Shown in pieces: positions 10,883 through 23,403 of a DNA stretch of 64,000 nucleotides; the first letter of the stretch is position 1, and every line of letters begins with the position of its first letter. The notes beneath the pieces are model-generated. The model was not told the DNA's origin. It did no database searches and saw nothing but the letters and a program-made list of their open reading frames with translations. Origin of the DNA: Darksidea phi (Eukaryota; Ascomycota; Dothideomycetes; Pleosporales; Lentitheciaceae); the NCBI GenBank assembly GCA_030770425.1, contig JASJFT010000007.1:376245-440244 (forward strand), read 5' to 3'. Made by a program: the position numbers and the translations under genes.

Positions 10883-12497
10883 TCACTTGCCGAAAAACGA
10901 CGTGATCTTCCGGCTGCCGTCGCCTTTAGAGACGCTCTTTGCTGCACTACCGTTACTCGTGGCGCTCCTGGTGCCCTTCTTTGTAGGCGTCTTTGCAGCG
11001 CTCTTTTTCGGGGATTGGAAGGTTGCGGCAGACATGGCGGACATTCTCCGCTTGTGTTGTGGGGCGCCAGCTGCTGTGTCACCATCATTGTCTGCTTCGC
11101 TGCGCTCCCGCTTGATGCCTTTCGAGTCCTGACCGGGTGAGGAAAACGGTACTGGAATAGGCAATGGTGCGTTGTCTTCGCTACCTTCCATGCGGTCTGT
11201 GGTCTCACGAGGCTCATTGACGTCGTGCTCCACCTCAATTTCCTTCTTCGAGTCGTCAAGGTCATGCTCTGGTTTCTCGATCCCTTCCTCGTCCTCCTTA
11301 GCCTTGGCCGCTTTTCGTTGGTTACCGAAAAAGTTGGCGATGTTCTGTTTATTTGCAGCACTATTGATGGGCACGAGAAAAGACGGTGAGTTGTTTCCGA
11401 CCTTGCCTACGTCTTTGCTGACAGGGTAGCATTCCAGTTCGCCATCGTACGGTTTGAGAAGGGATTGCAGGTCATCACTCCATTCTGTTCGATTAGGATC
11501 TAGCCAGGTCCTGATTGCATCGGAGCCGTTATCGAAGATGACGGGCATGCGATCGTGCAGAAATTTGAGTTGCTTGTTCGAGTTGGTGGTGATGATGGCG
11601 TAGCTATACAGCTTCTCCTCAGAATCTAGTCTGCTGTCAGTGGACGCTACTGCGGAAGCACACATGGCATTGGAAAACGTGGTACCAGACCAGAACCTGG
11701 AAACGATGGCTCTACAACATGTTCTCGTCGGTTACGAGGTCGGCAGCGGGGCTGTGTCTGCTTGTAACCTGACAAAACGCAGAGCAGTACGCAGGGAGGG
11801 CGGTGTGCCTTGATCATGTGTAATATGGGGACGAGAATGCGCTCACCTTCATACTGAACACAATCCCACAACCCCGCAAAGCACATGAGCTGGCCATCCT
11901 TGCGCTTGGTGAAGTGCGGGAGCCTTTCTTTGCCGTTGTTCTTCTTGAGCCATTCGTAGAAGCCCTGTGCGACTATCACACACCGTTTCTTCTTCTTCAT
12001 GCTGGTCCACATGCCGCGGTCCTCCAACAGCGAATCGTCACGACAGTTGATCGTCTTCAGCATGGAAGCGTAGTCGGGGTTGCGTTTCGTCCAGAACGGC
12101 ACAAGACCTGAGTGTCGCGCAGCGTGTCAGCAGAGCCAAGTACACAGCCAATCTAGGAGGACATACCCCATTTCATGGCCTGTAGCTTATACTTTGTGCC
12201 CTCTACGGGCCCCTCTGCTGGAATTGTACCGTCCTCGGTCCTGACTTGCTTGTCGCCATCGCTCTCTTCTGTCCTGACTCCTCCATCGGAACCGTCTGCC
12301 CGGTACACTAGGCCGTGATAGCCAGGTGCGAAGTTGTAGCTTTGCCGCACGCTGTCGTCGTCGGGAGCTTCGTCTACGGGCATCTGCGACTGCTCGAGCT
12401 GTTGCCGCACCACCGAGGGCCGCTGAGTGGCGTGTTAGCTATGAGAATGACGGTGAAGATTTGCGCTTACCAAGGCCAGAGCGTATCGGCCGCACAT
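10883..12497 (-). CDS. HMCES/YedK SRAP-domain abasic-site DNA-protein crosslink protein
   Basis: SRAP (SOS response-associated peptidase) proteins covalently trap abasic sites in single-stranded DNA through Cys2, shielding them at replication forks. Four exons (12497-12471, 12422-12167, 12107-11847, 11649-10883) give 436 aa. The 27-nt first exon encodes MCGRYALAL, so the catalytic Cys2 and the family's N-terminal motif are exact. Other active-site elements are N115 and R117 (INCRDD), E146 (GFYEW) and H213 (LHDRMPVI). The last acceptor could be CAG at 11650 or TAG 3 bp later; both keep frame. The C-terminal third is disordered and basic and ends in KITSFFGK, with a second similar stretch, IANFFGNQRK, earlier. 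Both look like degenerate PCNA-interacting motifs, as found in human HMCES. The start is 230 bp from the divergent TPR gene. Confidence 0.93.
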
Positions 12498-12726
12498 GTC
12501 TGGGGTTGTGTTCAGCGCATCGTTTTGCGGCGAGGCAGAGGTGTAGCTCTGCGCGTGACGGTGATTGGCGAGAGCTCGACGTCATGCAGGCGCGCTTTCA
12601 GCCCTACGCGGAACGTAATGCGCTGGCCCTGAGCTTTTCGCCGACATCACCGTTCAAACTTTTGCCCCACGCCAATTGCTCACCATCCCGCCATGCCAAT
12701 GCCAATGCCACAGTAACAGAGACACC
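12498..12726. promoter_or_regulatory. shared divergent promoter region, HMCES / TPR gene
   Basis: Only 229 bp separate the two start codons, so both genes must be driven from this interval or from inside each other. No specific factor site could be assigned. Confidence 0.45.
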
Positions 12727-14163
12727 ATGTTCGCGACATCTGTTCCTCGTGCCGCCGCGAGAGCTGGCCGCTTTGCGCAGTGCGAAGCCTCACAGACATT
12801 CACAAAACTGCCCGCGCGGACATGGCGACCCATCCAACCGCCCCTCGGACGGCGATACAACTCTACAGTTCAAGATCAATTCAAGGCGCAGTTTCGGAGA
12901 AGTCCGGTACTGTTCCCGTTTGCTGTTGTTAGGTGAGGGGCTTGTACCTCACATCAGGGAGAAGCTAATCGGCGCAGCATTCTGGCCATCACCGGCTGGG
13001 CGGCCTACTTCATCCCCTGGTACTACCATAATATCATCCTCAAGCCATATCACAACTTCCCCGAACCCGTCGCGAAAAAGCTGCGCAAAGCTCTGTTCTA
13101 CAGTCGCGGGGCATACCTAGACATCAAGGAAGCGAACAAGTACTTCCGCCAAGCCTTGCAGGTAGCGAACGAGGAAGGCATGGATCCGTTCAGCGACGAG
13201 ATAATGGGCGTGAAATACACAATCGCGGCGCTTTTTGAGGACGCAGGTTACTATGCCATGGCCTGTGATGTGCTTGAAATCATGCGCTCGGATTGCCAGC
13301 GCTGGATGGACGAGTTCAGCGACAAGCATTGGAATGATGGGCACAGGTCGCGGGTAAAGAAGAACATGGTACAGATCAATGTCAAGCTAGCCGAGCTCTA
13401 CGACTCGAAATATGTCAATGAACCGGATAACGCGGAGAAGCGGCTGGTAGAAGCCGTGGAGGGTGTCCTAGGGGAGCAGCAAAGACGGGAAGCCGAGGGT
13501 CTGAAACCGGGCGAGGGCGACTTCATGACCAACGATGAAATGGGAGCTACGTTAGAGGGTATGCATCTCGATCACTCCACTATCCTTGTACAACCTCATC
13601 TGCATCTGCAACCGCTCACTCTTCGCAGCTCTCGGTCAACACTACGAACAGTACGACTCGCATTATCTAGCTCTCCCACTCTTCTTGCGAGCACTAGAGC
13701 TGAGCCCACCGAAGTCCTGTCACAGCGTCGTCCTAAGTATGTCTCAAAAAGCCCTTACAGGACCTCGCTAATCGCACGTACCACAGTGAACAACATTTCC
13801 ACATGTCTCGCCCAACAGACGCCACCACCTGCAGCACCCACATCCTCTAAGACATCCTTCTCGAGCACCCCTCCGCCACCGCGTGTCGTACTAGTCGAAC
13901 AAGCGCGCCAATGGGCGACCAAAGCGCTTGATCAAGCGGCTGCGATAACGGCTCCCGAGCGAAACGAAGAGTGCGATGTCGGGTGCGCCGTTGCGACACA
14001 CAACCTTGGCGAGTTCTACGAGATGGAGGGCAGGATCAAGGAGGCGCGGCAGAAGTATAACGAAGCTGCTTCGTTGGCGAAGGCGCTGGGGTTTGCAGAG
14101 GGACAGGTCAACGCCAGAGCTGGACTCACAAGGCTAAAGGAATTGGAAAAGACGCAGAGGTAG
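12727..14163 (+). CDS. mitochondrial TPR protein, Mgr3-like
   Basis: Four exons (12727-12932, 12978-13558, 13629-13736, 13787-14163; introns 45, 70 and 50 bp) close to 423 aa. The N-terminus is Arg/Ala-rich without acidic residues (MFATSVPRAAARAGRF), as in a mitochondrial presequence. A transmembrane helix follows at about 66-82 (SILAITGWAAYFIPWYY) and then tetratricopeptide-like helices, including KALFYSRGAYLDIKEANKYF and ATHNLGEFYEMEGRIKEARQKY. This layout matches yeast Mgr3, the inner-membrane TPR adaptor of the i-AAA protease; that assignment is by architecture, not alignment. The region after the third intron is Pro/Ser-rich (APTSSKTSFSSTPPPP) and probably a loop between repeats. Confidence 0.75.
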
Positions 14164-15945
14164 GAAGGTTGTATAGTAACACTTGACGTGTATGATATGG
14201 TGCTGTCGTAATCTTCTTCTCCGAGACATTTTCATCCCCGTTTACACTGCTCCCTTCGCACTCGGTCGCTTAAATGCAGCGTCTGTTCGTCATCTTCAAG
14301 CCGCTATAAAGGCGTCTTTTTACGCTTCGGCTTCTCCTCTGCACATTACACCCACTAACTGCGGTTTAAAATTGCACCCGCAGCTTTCATGGAGTGCTTG
14401 CCCGCAAAGATTCTGCCCCCCTCCCCAGATCCGGGCTTTCATGTCTAAAACGAGGGCTCAAACTATGTATGTGGAGTTGGCTGCTGTGCCCCTTTATTAG
14501 GATTGAGAACTAAAATCAAGAGATACGAGCGTTGACGGATGGCGGATTTGAGGGGGGAAATACTTAATGATTCTGCGTGGAGTGCATTGGCTGCGAATTC
14601 CGTCGTAAAGGTTGCGTTTGGGGAATCCCTCCTATGGATGTGTGTGGGGAGACGAAAATGGCAAAATGTTCGAGGGATGTATGTGTGTGTGTTGACGAGA
14701 AAAGAAAAGCGTTGGTGCAGCACCCGATGAGCGCTGTGGCTCTGTCCGCAGCGGAGTCGCAAACTTGCTGAACAAACTTGCGACCAATGTACTCATGCTT
14801 CTGCGGTCATTTGGCGATGCAAACTATGTTGTGGTTTCCTTCGCCGCCATTGCGCATTCAATGTCCCACTCTTCCTCCCCAAGGTATCTCGAAAGAGTGG
14901 AAGAGACTAGATGATTTTTGGGGTGTATATAAAACTCCCTCTGTCTACCAAACTCTGTACTTCTTCACGCAACGACGCTCGGGTTCCGTTCTCCTAAAAG
15001 CGCCCACGAGTTCAGACATGGAGTGGTGCTCCAAATAGATACATTCCACCTCTAATGTGGACCTTTCGGCTAGAGAACCTTTGCCAGACTAAAATTGGGA
15101 GCAATGCGAGTAATATTAGTTTCTCATCCTCAGCACAAAAATCCATGTTCCGAGCTTGGGATGTGTTTCTGCTTCCTCGCGTAGACCTAACGCCGTACGA
15201 CTCTTATGGCGCAGTGCTCCTTGGCGGATCCAAAATAACTATTCCTCGTCTTGATTTACAGCACGATGTGAATGCTTCCTCAGGGCCCCCCTCAGTCTAA
15301 GGAGAAGGAGGCGTGGTGTGGGAGCTTGAATAGAAATTCGCAGTATTCATGACTTCTTCCACCTTTATGTATTGGTCTATATATCGATCATCTTTTTCCG
15401 GTCTAAAACAGAAGCGCAGCCTAGCATTTGGGGGTGGAGAGAAGGCTCTTGAAAGTTCGCTAGTGGGATGTTGAATGGAAAAGTAACACAAGGTTATTGA
15501 GGCTAACGCTAATGTTGGTGCTTTTGGGGGGAGAGAAGGGGAGGGGCAAAAGCATCCATTCTCCCGCCAATGTTGGAGCTTTGCTTTATCGAAAGATAAC
15601 TTCTGCAGCTCTATGTGGTCTCCAGATTTCATAGGCTATGTAAAGGCTCTCATGCAGTCAAGCCCGGCTCGAGGCCCCAAACCCAGCTCCAAACACCATA
15701 TTCAACATCAAGCCTTCTGTGAAGATGATTTCCAAAGGAAAGATTCAGAAAAACAACCCGGGTGCGTTAATCTAACTACCCAATCTCCTCATCTAGTCTT
15801 TTCCTCGAGAATAAAACGACTGGATCCCAGGAACAAAGTAATAAAACACCAGTCTCGCGATTCATATCTTCCAAGGCCGCGGACATTCAAAAGAGACTCC
15901 CACTATTATAATTCGAACCAATCTTTTAAGGCACCACCTGCTCCC
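14164..15945. other. 1.8-kb gene-free interval
   Basis: Several short ORFs lie on both strands, including a 111-codon minus-strand frame at 15297-15632. None has protein-like composition or splice partners. A TATATAAAA element occurs at about 14934. A UTR or noncoding transcript could lie here but nothing shows it. Confidence 0.4.
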
Positions 15946-18114
15946 TTAGTTGGCCACAATGCAGATGCCCCGGTCCCAGGGTCGAATTTGCTCGCACATC
16001 TCGTCATGGACAACAAACTCCCGTGTCCAACCAAAATCGTCGTTGTCGGACGTGTGAGAACTCTCGCCATTTTCTTCATCTTCATCATTATCCGTATTGT
16101 TCTCAGACTCAGATCCAAAGCCGTTTGTTCCTATTGACACGTCTGAGAGTCCACTCATATCGGAGTAGAACCCCTCTTCACGCACGGGCAACTCTTCCTC
16201 TTCGTCCGTCTTCTCAGGTTCAACTACGCCAAAGAAAACACTCCAGTCAAGCATGGTGCCGTCCGCTGCAGCTTTCGGCCACGTTATCGTATAAAACTCA
16301 GTGTAGCCGTTTGCCAGTTCTGGTGGCACCGGACTGTACCACTCTTTGCTCAAGAAGTCTGCGTGGATATCGCCAGGGTTGTCTTCAGTTTCTTCAAGTG
16401 GGTCGCCGTGCGCGAGAGCAGTGTGAATGGTTGCCGACGGTGTCGGGATCCAATCGAGAATCTTCTTGCGGCGCTTGCCGTTCATGACGACTTCCATCGT
16501 TGACGGGCGCGTCCAGTATTCTATATCAAGGTCGTCGCTGTAAATGCTGATGATGTCGGAGATGAAGCGTTCTTCGAGCTCTGCATGTTTCTCACCCGCG
16601 AGCACCTCCTCCATTTCAACCTTCAGCAGTGCCTGAATCTGTTCGCCGTCAGTGTACGAAAGCTCGGTCATGCCAGCAGCGATTAGCGATTTCAGACTAA
16701 TATTTCTTAGCACTTTTCCTTCTTGCTCTGTTGTAACGATCTTCTCGATGTTGTGCTCAATCATGCAGCGCAGTACGCGCTCCGTGTCTTCTACAGCTGC
16801 CTGTGCAACTTCTGCCTTCCACATCCCATCGAACTTCTTAAGAGCTGCGATCTGCCTTGAATATATTTGGGATGGCGTTGGAAAGTTCCTTTTCCTGTTG
16901 AACTCATTCCTGATATTTTCAGTCAACAATGCTTGAGTGAAGAAGTCACTACTCTCAGGCACGTCTACGTCTGAGCGAACACAGTCAGTGCCCCAAGCAG
17001 CTTTGCTGGGGTTTGATTGAATATCAACAGGAAAGTCCGGATCCTCGACGACCTTGTAGAAGAGAAGGGTTTCTGCGAAGCGGCAGTCGTAGCGGGGAGC
17101 GACCGAAGTGAAGCCGTCAAATTGAGGCAGTGTTATGCCACGGCGAGCGGCGAGAAGGGGGGGGTTGCGACTTACGGCCTGGAAAGGCTTTGTCGAGTAT
17201 GGAACAAGCTCTATACCAAGTTTTATTTTTTGCGCGGTTACAATCGTTCTTGGTTTCTCACCTTTACCTTCGTGGAAATGGGCTGCTGAATCATCGATCC
17301 ATTGTGCCTCGCACAACTCCTCTGTAATAGTAGCGACCACAGAAGGTTGGAAATGCTTTACGAGGGAAGTATCACAAAGCAAGTTTGTGATGATATGTTC
17401 GAAAGTAGCGATGTGGATCTCGGCGACTCGTCCGAGGCAGCAGTATTTGGTCGGCGTAGCTCGTAGGAACAACGTGTCTTGCAAAATGGCTTCTATGCCT
17501 ATAATTAATTAGCATAATCTAGGATAATAGAATAAGGCTAATCTCACCTTCTATGAGCAGCGTGTCATATTCTAAACCAGGTGTGCTTCGGATCAAAAAT
17601 GTTTCCTCCAATACCACTTCTGCTATGGAACACTGTTAGCCACCCATTCTTTCAGTCTGACGTGAAAAATCTTACCAATTCGAGCCTCCTCTGCTTGAAG
17701 AATGTTCTCCAAGTCTAGGTTAGAGCGAAGGGTTTGCGTATGTGTTAGGTACGCATCTAGCTCTGTGACACGTCAGTCCCAGCGTTTGGTATGTTGCTAA
17801 ACTCCCGCCTTACCTTTCTCCTTTTTCAGGGCTATATCAATCAACTCGTTGGTGTCGGTACGCTCGCGAGCCGATATGTCCCACGTGGTGCGCCAGTACA
17901 GCTTTTGTAAAAGCGGGCGTGTCGGTAACAAGCTGCTGTTTCGAAACAAGGTGAGCAGGTAGTTTGTGGGATCGATGGAGCAGGCCTTCAGGGCATCGCG
18001 CACGCCCGCTGAGCCAGAGATATGTGCGAACACCGGTATGGTTGAAGATGTGTTAACACGTGCGGGTGTTGTAGAGTCCAATGACTCCCCGCCTAGGGTT
18101 CCTAGGTTGGTCAT
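15946..18114 (-). CDS. conserved-looking hypothetical protein, 670 aa, acidic C-terminus
   Basis: Not recognised. Four exons (18114-17814, 17762-17676, 17619-17548, 17498-15946) with introns of about 50-60 bp close in frame. The acceptor of exon 3 may lie 3 bp upstream (TAG at 17623). The N-terminal 190 residues are spread over the three small exons and look alpha-helical (SNLDLENILQAEEARI). The long last exon has mixed globular sequence with no signal peptide or membrane segment. The C-terminal 100 residues are strongly acidic (PEKTDEEEELPVREEG, ENNTDNDEDEENGESS) and end in VHDEMCEQIRPWDRGICIVAN. An alternative upstream Met at 18168 is in frame. A cytosolic or nuclear protein is the most that can be inferred. 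Confidence 0.7.
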
Positions 18115-18775
18115 GCTCAATAGGTGTATCGAGTGCACAGAGAGGCACAATGCTGTTTGTGTATACAATGTTCAAAGAAATGAGGGTAGAAGTCCGACAT
18201 ATACGACACTGCGTGTGGGGAGGTGTTGTGAGCGAGTGGAGAGAGCAGCAATAGTGAGGTGTTGATTATAAGTTTCAACAAACACAGCTGACGTACATTG
18301 TTCACTTTCACAATGGAGATGGTTGCTATAGCGAGCTCATGATGTGTTGTGGACTGTTTCACTGACGCTGGCATGTGCTGTTGATCAGGCAAACCATAGT
18401 AGCGAGCACCCATCCGCTGTACATTTTGACTCACATACAGCAGAAATACATATATGTTGTTCGCACGCGCGACAAATAGGAGAGGGCATAGTACTAGCAA
18501 TCTGGACAAACTCCTCTTCTATAACATGAATGAATATTGGGAAAATTTGAGGAGTGTTCGAGCTTCATTTTTTTGTAGCTATTCGAATGATATAGATAGC
18601 ATTGATGGAAGTTGAGAGCCTTTTATTACCACAGAGCTTTAACATTCGGGTAAGGATACAGTTGGGACATTATGCACATTCTATGCAGCAGCAATAGGGC
18701 TGGCGATGTCATACACCCTTCTCTAATCTTATGCAACTACATTCGGGGATGCAATCGGCTTCAAACGTGCTTAGT
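18115..18775. other. intergenic, no gene seen
   Basis: Lies between the hypothetical gene's start and the MFS stop. It is AT-rich with no coherent coding frame. Confidence 0.45.
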
Positions 18776-20604
18776 TTACGGCTTCTGTTCAATATGTTCC
18801 ACCACTTCTCCAACTGCTTTGTCTTCAGTTCCAATTCCACTCAATTTACCTTCCTCGTCATCAGAGCTCGGCACCAACGCTTGCTGCCCGCGCTTCTTCT
18901 CGTCCCTACGGTATAAGTACTGTCCAACGCAGAAGAAGAACCAGGTAAAAAACACAAAGGCGATGTTAACAGAGTAGCCTTTGAGCCATCGTGGACCTGC
19001 ATAAAAGAGTAAACATAGTGCTACCAGTCGAAGAAGGAGAGAGCGTACCTTCAATAGCGGGAAAGACTACGATGGGGTAGAAAGAGTACACTGCCCAACC
19101 AAAAGTCAACTAGATGATCATTAGCAGGCTAGCATAAGTTTACGTCTCAGAATCGTGACTTACCATAGCGCCGACAGTGATAGCGCGCGCTTCCGCATCA
19201 TCGCGCAACGCCATGTTGATGAACGGCATAAGGATGGGCGTCACGGCCGCTGACACTCCGAGTAGGTAATAGCACGCGACTTGTACGATTTGATCAGCAG
19301 ATAACTCGGTTCCAACGCGATTTCTTAAGCTTACAATGAAAATCTTTCGGTATATACCATACGAGCAGCGATATGTTCGCGAACATGAATATGGCTTGAA
19401 CAATCGAAAAGATTGACCACAAGGGATATATCATGCACAGTGATGTCGCCAATAGCGCAGCGATCACTGACACTCCTTGCGCGCCGGTGGGTATGTTGTT
19501 GACCTGCGGTATACTATAGGTTTTGAGGCTCTTCAACCACATCGCCATCTGCCCGTGCGGGTATGCGGATGAGAGAAAGCTTCAAGAGTCAGTGGACATT
19601 AGACATGCGGCACTCGATATGACACCCACAAGGTATAAGCGGTAACGCCAAGGTAGAACTCCCAGCGCCTCAACGTCCTCTTGATCACGCTCCAGTCCAA
19701 TTTCTTGCTCGGCTCGATCCCAACATCGCGGACTCGCTTCCTCGCTAGTTCATGCTCAGCTGTAGTCAACCACCACGGCTTCGTGCCGGACGGTAAGCCT
19801 GGAAAGATGAAGTATCCTGCCAACGCAATAGGTAGTGAGATGATACCATCAATGATAAATAGCCATCTCCACCCAGCCATTCCACCAACTCCGTTCAAAT
19901 TTGTGTAAGCTGCAGTTTGAAGATAGCCACCAAACATTACCGCGATATTGTTCGACACGTACCACACTCCCGTTCTTTTGAAGACCTCTTCGGGTCGATA
20001 CCAGCTACCCAGCACGTACGTAGTACCGCTTGCGACTGGTGTCTCCAGTAAACCGAGCAAAAAACGGGTACCGTAGATGTCATTCTGGTTGCGCATCTGA
20101 CTTTGCGTGAAGGTAACAACAGACCATAGAACCTCCATGGTTGGCAGGTACCATCTCGCCAGCGACGGACGAGAGAGGATGAGTAAGGAAGGGATCTGAA
20201 AGACGAGATAACCTAAGTTGTAGAAGGTACCAAATAGCGAATACTCGTTTCCCCATAAATTTAGTTCTTCTCTCATTCCTGACCAGTAAGCGTTGTTTAT
20301 GTTGCTAGAGTCAAGCCATTTCAGAAAGACTACGTTTCTTGCATTAGTATTCTGTATCGTAATGCCGGGGATTGGACGAAAGTGTAGGCTTACACATGAA
20401 TGAGCAGAACGTCAGAAGGCAAGCATCCATCTTGCGCAACAACTTGCGCTCTTCTTCTGGGTAATGCGAAGGATACCATTCCCACAAGTACATCCACGCT
20501 TTCCATGGTGAGCGCTTCGGAGCGTCTGCTGGCGCGATGACATTGGTTCCACCGCCAGTCTGCACCCCCAAGGTCTCATCGCGAGGTGTTGTTGCTGATG
20601 CCAT
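18776..20604 (-). CDS. MFS transporter, anion:cation symporter (DAL5/TNA1-like) family
   Basis: Six exons (20604-20394, 20329-19630, 19579-19335, 19279-19164, 19109-19049, 18996-18776) close to 517 aa. The first exon boundary yields [18 protein letters not shown], and [12 protein letters not shown] and [12 protein letters not shown] are typical of fungal allantoate/nicotinate permease-like carriers. Twelve helices are plausible: [28 protein letters not shown] (loop motif of the superfamily), [37 protein letters not shown] and others. The cytosolic C-terminus is acidic (PSSDDEEGK). Members carry carboxylates such as nicotinate, allantoate, pantothenate or uronates; the substrate here is unknown. 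The adjacent GH88 and DUF2264 genes make a uronic-acid product a reasonable guess. The donor of intron 2 (GTGGGT at 19629) is the least certain splice site. Confidence 0.87.
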
Positions 20605-21380
20605 GGCGACAGAGTGCCCCAAAAGAGTGGTCAGGTCTGCGGTGTGAGAGGAAATTGTTTCCCAGATCTCACTGCGCTAAGGTGGGACAAGACCCTGCCT
20701 TCAATATGCATCTTTTCATACTTGCATGTCGCTCAATATCAAGATAAATTGGACTTCCGAACCCTTGGGCTCGGCTACGGCGCATATCTGCATTTGGATG
20801 CCAAGGATTATCGTTCAGTGCGGGGGATTTAGGTCCGGGATAGAATCTCCACCACACAAGAATGTGAAAAGCGCCGAGACACCGATACAGTTGAGCACAT
20901 AAGGCGATGGCTCTTAGACTCACCAACAAATGCTGCAAAAAACCCGGTTCAGGAGAGGTGAGGATTGGCGCGAAGGAATAAGCACTAGGATGCAGAAATG
21001 GTGGCGAGCCGAGGTTGGACAGGGTTGTTCACATGTTGTGAGATGCATGACCCAAACCGTCACTCCGAGGATGAGACGAAAGTGTAGGAATAGCCGAGAA
21101 GGGAATGAGAGACGCTCGCGCTAACGTGAGAAAAATAATGAATAAAGGAATTTCAACGAAGCGCTCAATACCCATTTTTGCCTCCGTAAATTTTCTCATC
21201 CTCTTTTTTTCTGTGGCAGCCGTAACCAGCCAAGTTAGGCGCATATAGCCATGCTTGAAATTCTCGCTGCAGCACACTCGACGCGTGTCGGAACCTTTAT
21301 CGTCCCGCACTCAATAAACTTCATGTGTTTGACGGTCAACTACATTTGGTGATTCCGAACACATGGTGCTCAAATCTGGC
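20605..21380. other. intergenic between MFS start and GH5 stop
   Basis: 776 bp with no gene seen. Short ORFs on both strands do not resemble proteins. Confidence 0.45.
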
Positions 21381-22734
21381 TTAGTTCAGCGCAGCAACCA
21401 GCTTATCCAAACTATTCTTAACCGTGATCGGCGACCTAACTGCACTCCAATTGTAATCCAACAAACCCCAAAACTCCTCCAGTCCTTGGATGGTTTTCGG
21501 CGTCCTACCCGGTCTGGTCTGCAGATAAAAGCTGCCCGATAGCTCCCACTGCATCCATCCCACCTTCCAATCTTTCACCATTTCGATCAAGCACTTGTTG
21601 TACGTCGTTTGATTCCAATACGTTCCATTCTGTATGAAACCAAATTCTGATATGACCATGGGAAAGAGGTACTTCGTGGCTTTATCCGAGGGGTTGACAG
21701 CCTGGAAACCTTTACTATACCAAGCGTTCTTGAAGTTTGGGCATGTGGCTTGAGTGGCTTCAAAGTCGTATTTGTGAATTTCGAGCACGATCTTGTTATT
21801 ATACGGGAAGTCGGAAGGGACAAATTTTGCGGACTTGCCGGCGGTCGAGGTGCCACGCGTGCCGTTGAGTGTTTTGCCGAGCGGGATTGGGTCGATGTAC
21901 GTATCGTAAGAGAGGCCAGAGAAGAAGATTAGGGCTTCAGGTGCAGCTTTGTGGACGGCATCGGCGGCGGCTGTCATGTGGGTGTACCACGTATACCAGT
22001 CGACCGGCTCGGCTTTTGCAGCATTGCGGAGCTCGTTACGGAGACCAACGGATGCGAATGTAGGCCAGTTCTCTTTTGCCTGTTCTTTGTCAAACACCAG
22101 CTTTTAAGATTGATATGAGAGAACTTACATGGCTCGCGATGAACGACCACCCCTGAATCCATTTCTTCACATCAAAATATTGCTCTCCGAACCATCCATT
22201 CCCGTCATTCTCACCACAGCACCAAAACGCCTTCGAGACGTGGTTGTCTAAATGCACAATAACACCCTGCTTTCCTAGCTCCTTCGCTACTGCATCCCAC
22301 ACCTCCAGTCTCGTTGATTTTTTTGTAAATTGTGGATTTTTCTCTAGAATTTGTTGCAGCACGATAGTACCATTTTTTGCGCCTAGCGCGTTGATGACAG
22401 AAGCCTCGAGCGTCTGATTGGGACTGTTGCTGTAGATGTCGTCGATCATCTCAATAGCAAAAGTCAACCGCACGGAGTTGAGACCAAATTTCGGGATCCA
22501 TGATACGATTGAAGCGATCGATGCGTGTTGAAGACCTTCCGGTATCATGATCTCTTGGTGACCAGGCCAATTGGTCGACTTGTAGTAAAAGACATCGCCA
22601 TTGTGGTCGAGGATATCTCGTCCTTTAGTCACGAAAGGGAGGATCGAGGCAGCGTTTCTAGCATTCAGCGCCGGAGGTAAAGCATATGCTATTGATGCCA
22701 GGGCGAGAAGAGACGAAAATCGTTCGAACAACAT
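21381..22734 (-). CDS. GH5 family glycoside hydrolase (cellulase-like), secreted
   Basis: Two exons (22734-22129, 22079-21381) joined by a 49-bp phase-0 intron give 434 aa. The N-terminus MLFERFSSLLALASIAYALP is a clear signal peptide. The fold signatures are those of clan GH-A: GLNSVRLTF on strand 2, VIVHLDNHVS, SVGLRNELR with the acid/base Glu after Asn, and VISEFGF with the nucleophile Glu. NxS/T sequons (SNSPNQT, KNGT, QNGT, NQTT) fit a secreted glycoprotein. A closer acceptor (AAAAG, leaving a 28-bp intron) was rejected as too short. The exact GH5 subfamily and substrate cannot be read from the sequence; beta-1,4-linked glucan or mannan are possible. Confidence 0.9.
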
Positions 22735-23403
22735 GATCGGTTATTGATCCAAAGAGCCTCAGAGCTCTTCAGCAGACAAATGCAACTGCAGTGCTTCACG
22801 AGCCTGGTTCTATTATACGTGACTATCACGCTCTCATACCGGCCAAATCAATCGCTAGATTAAACCCTTCCCCAGATCTTCCGGCGTGCATTCAAAAGTT
22901 CCCTCGCAGGGGTACATCATCAACCAATTCGTCCATTGACCGACTCCAACACATGCCGGGGTACGAAGCTAAATTCAATGTTATGATACCGGAAGATTTC
23001 CTTGAAGCAATTCTCACCGATGCAATAAGCTCACGAGATCTAACGCCGTGGACACGCTAGATCCTTTGTGTAGCAAAATTCTAGATCTGCAGCGGGTAAT
23101 ATACTCAAAAAGATCAACGTCCGGGTAACAGCATACAATCCCCGATTTAGCCAGACTTTCGCGCGCAATTACCCCGAAGCCCCCCGCATGCCCCACCAAG
23201 CTTCCGTATGCTGCAACAAGCTAAGCTCCATGCGTTTACACTCTCGGTATCGAAGCAACCTCGGCGGGAATTGAGATTTGAAAATTGAATGCGTTCCTTT
23301 GGCAACTGTCAAGTCCTTAAACAATGCTCCCGATATAGGCCTCGAGCTACACAGTCATATGGTTGATCGACAGCAACCGTGAGAGCACCTGCAAGACCTA
23401 AAA
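22735..23403. other. divergent intergenic GH5 / GH88
   Basis: 670 bp between two genes transcribed away from each other, so it should hold both promoters. No specific motif is called. Confidence 0.4.

Noticed and set aside
22080..22128. 28-bp GH5 intron ending at AAAAG
   Set aside because: Too short for fungal splicing. The CAG acceptor 21 bp later gives a normal 49-bp intron and joins conserved sequence.
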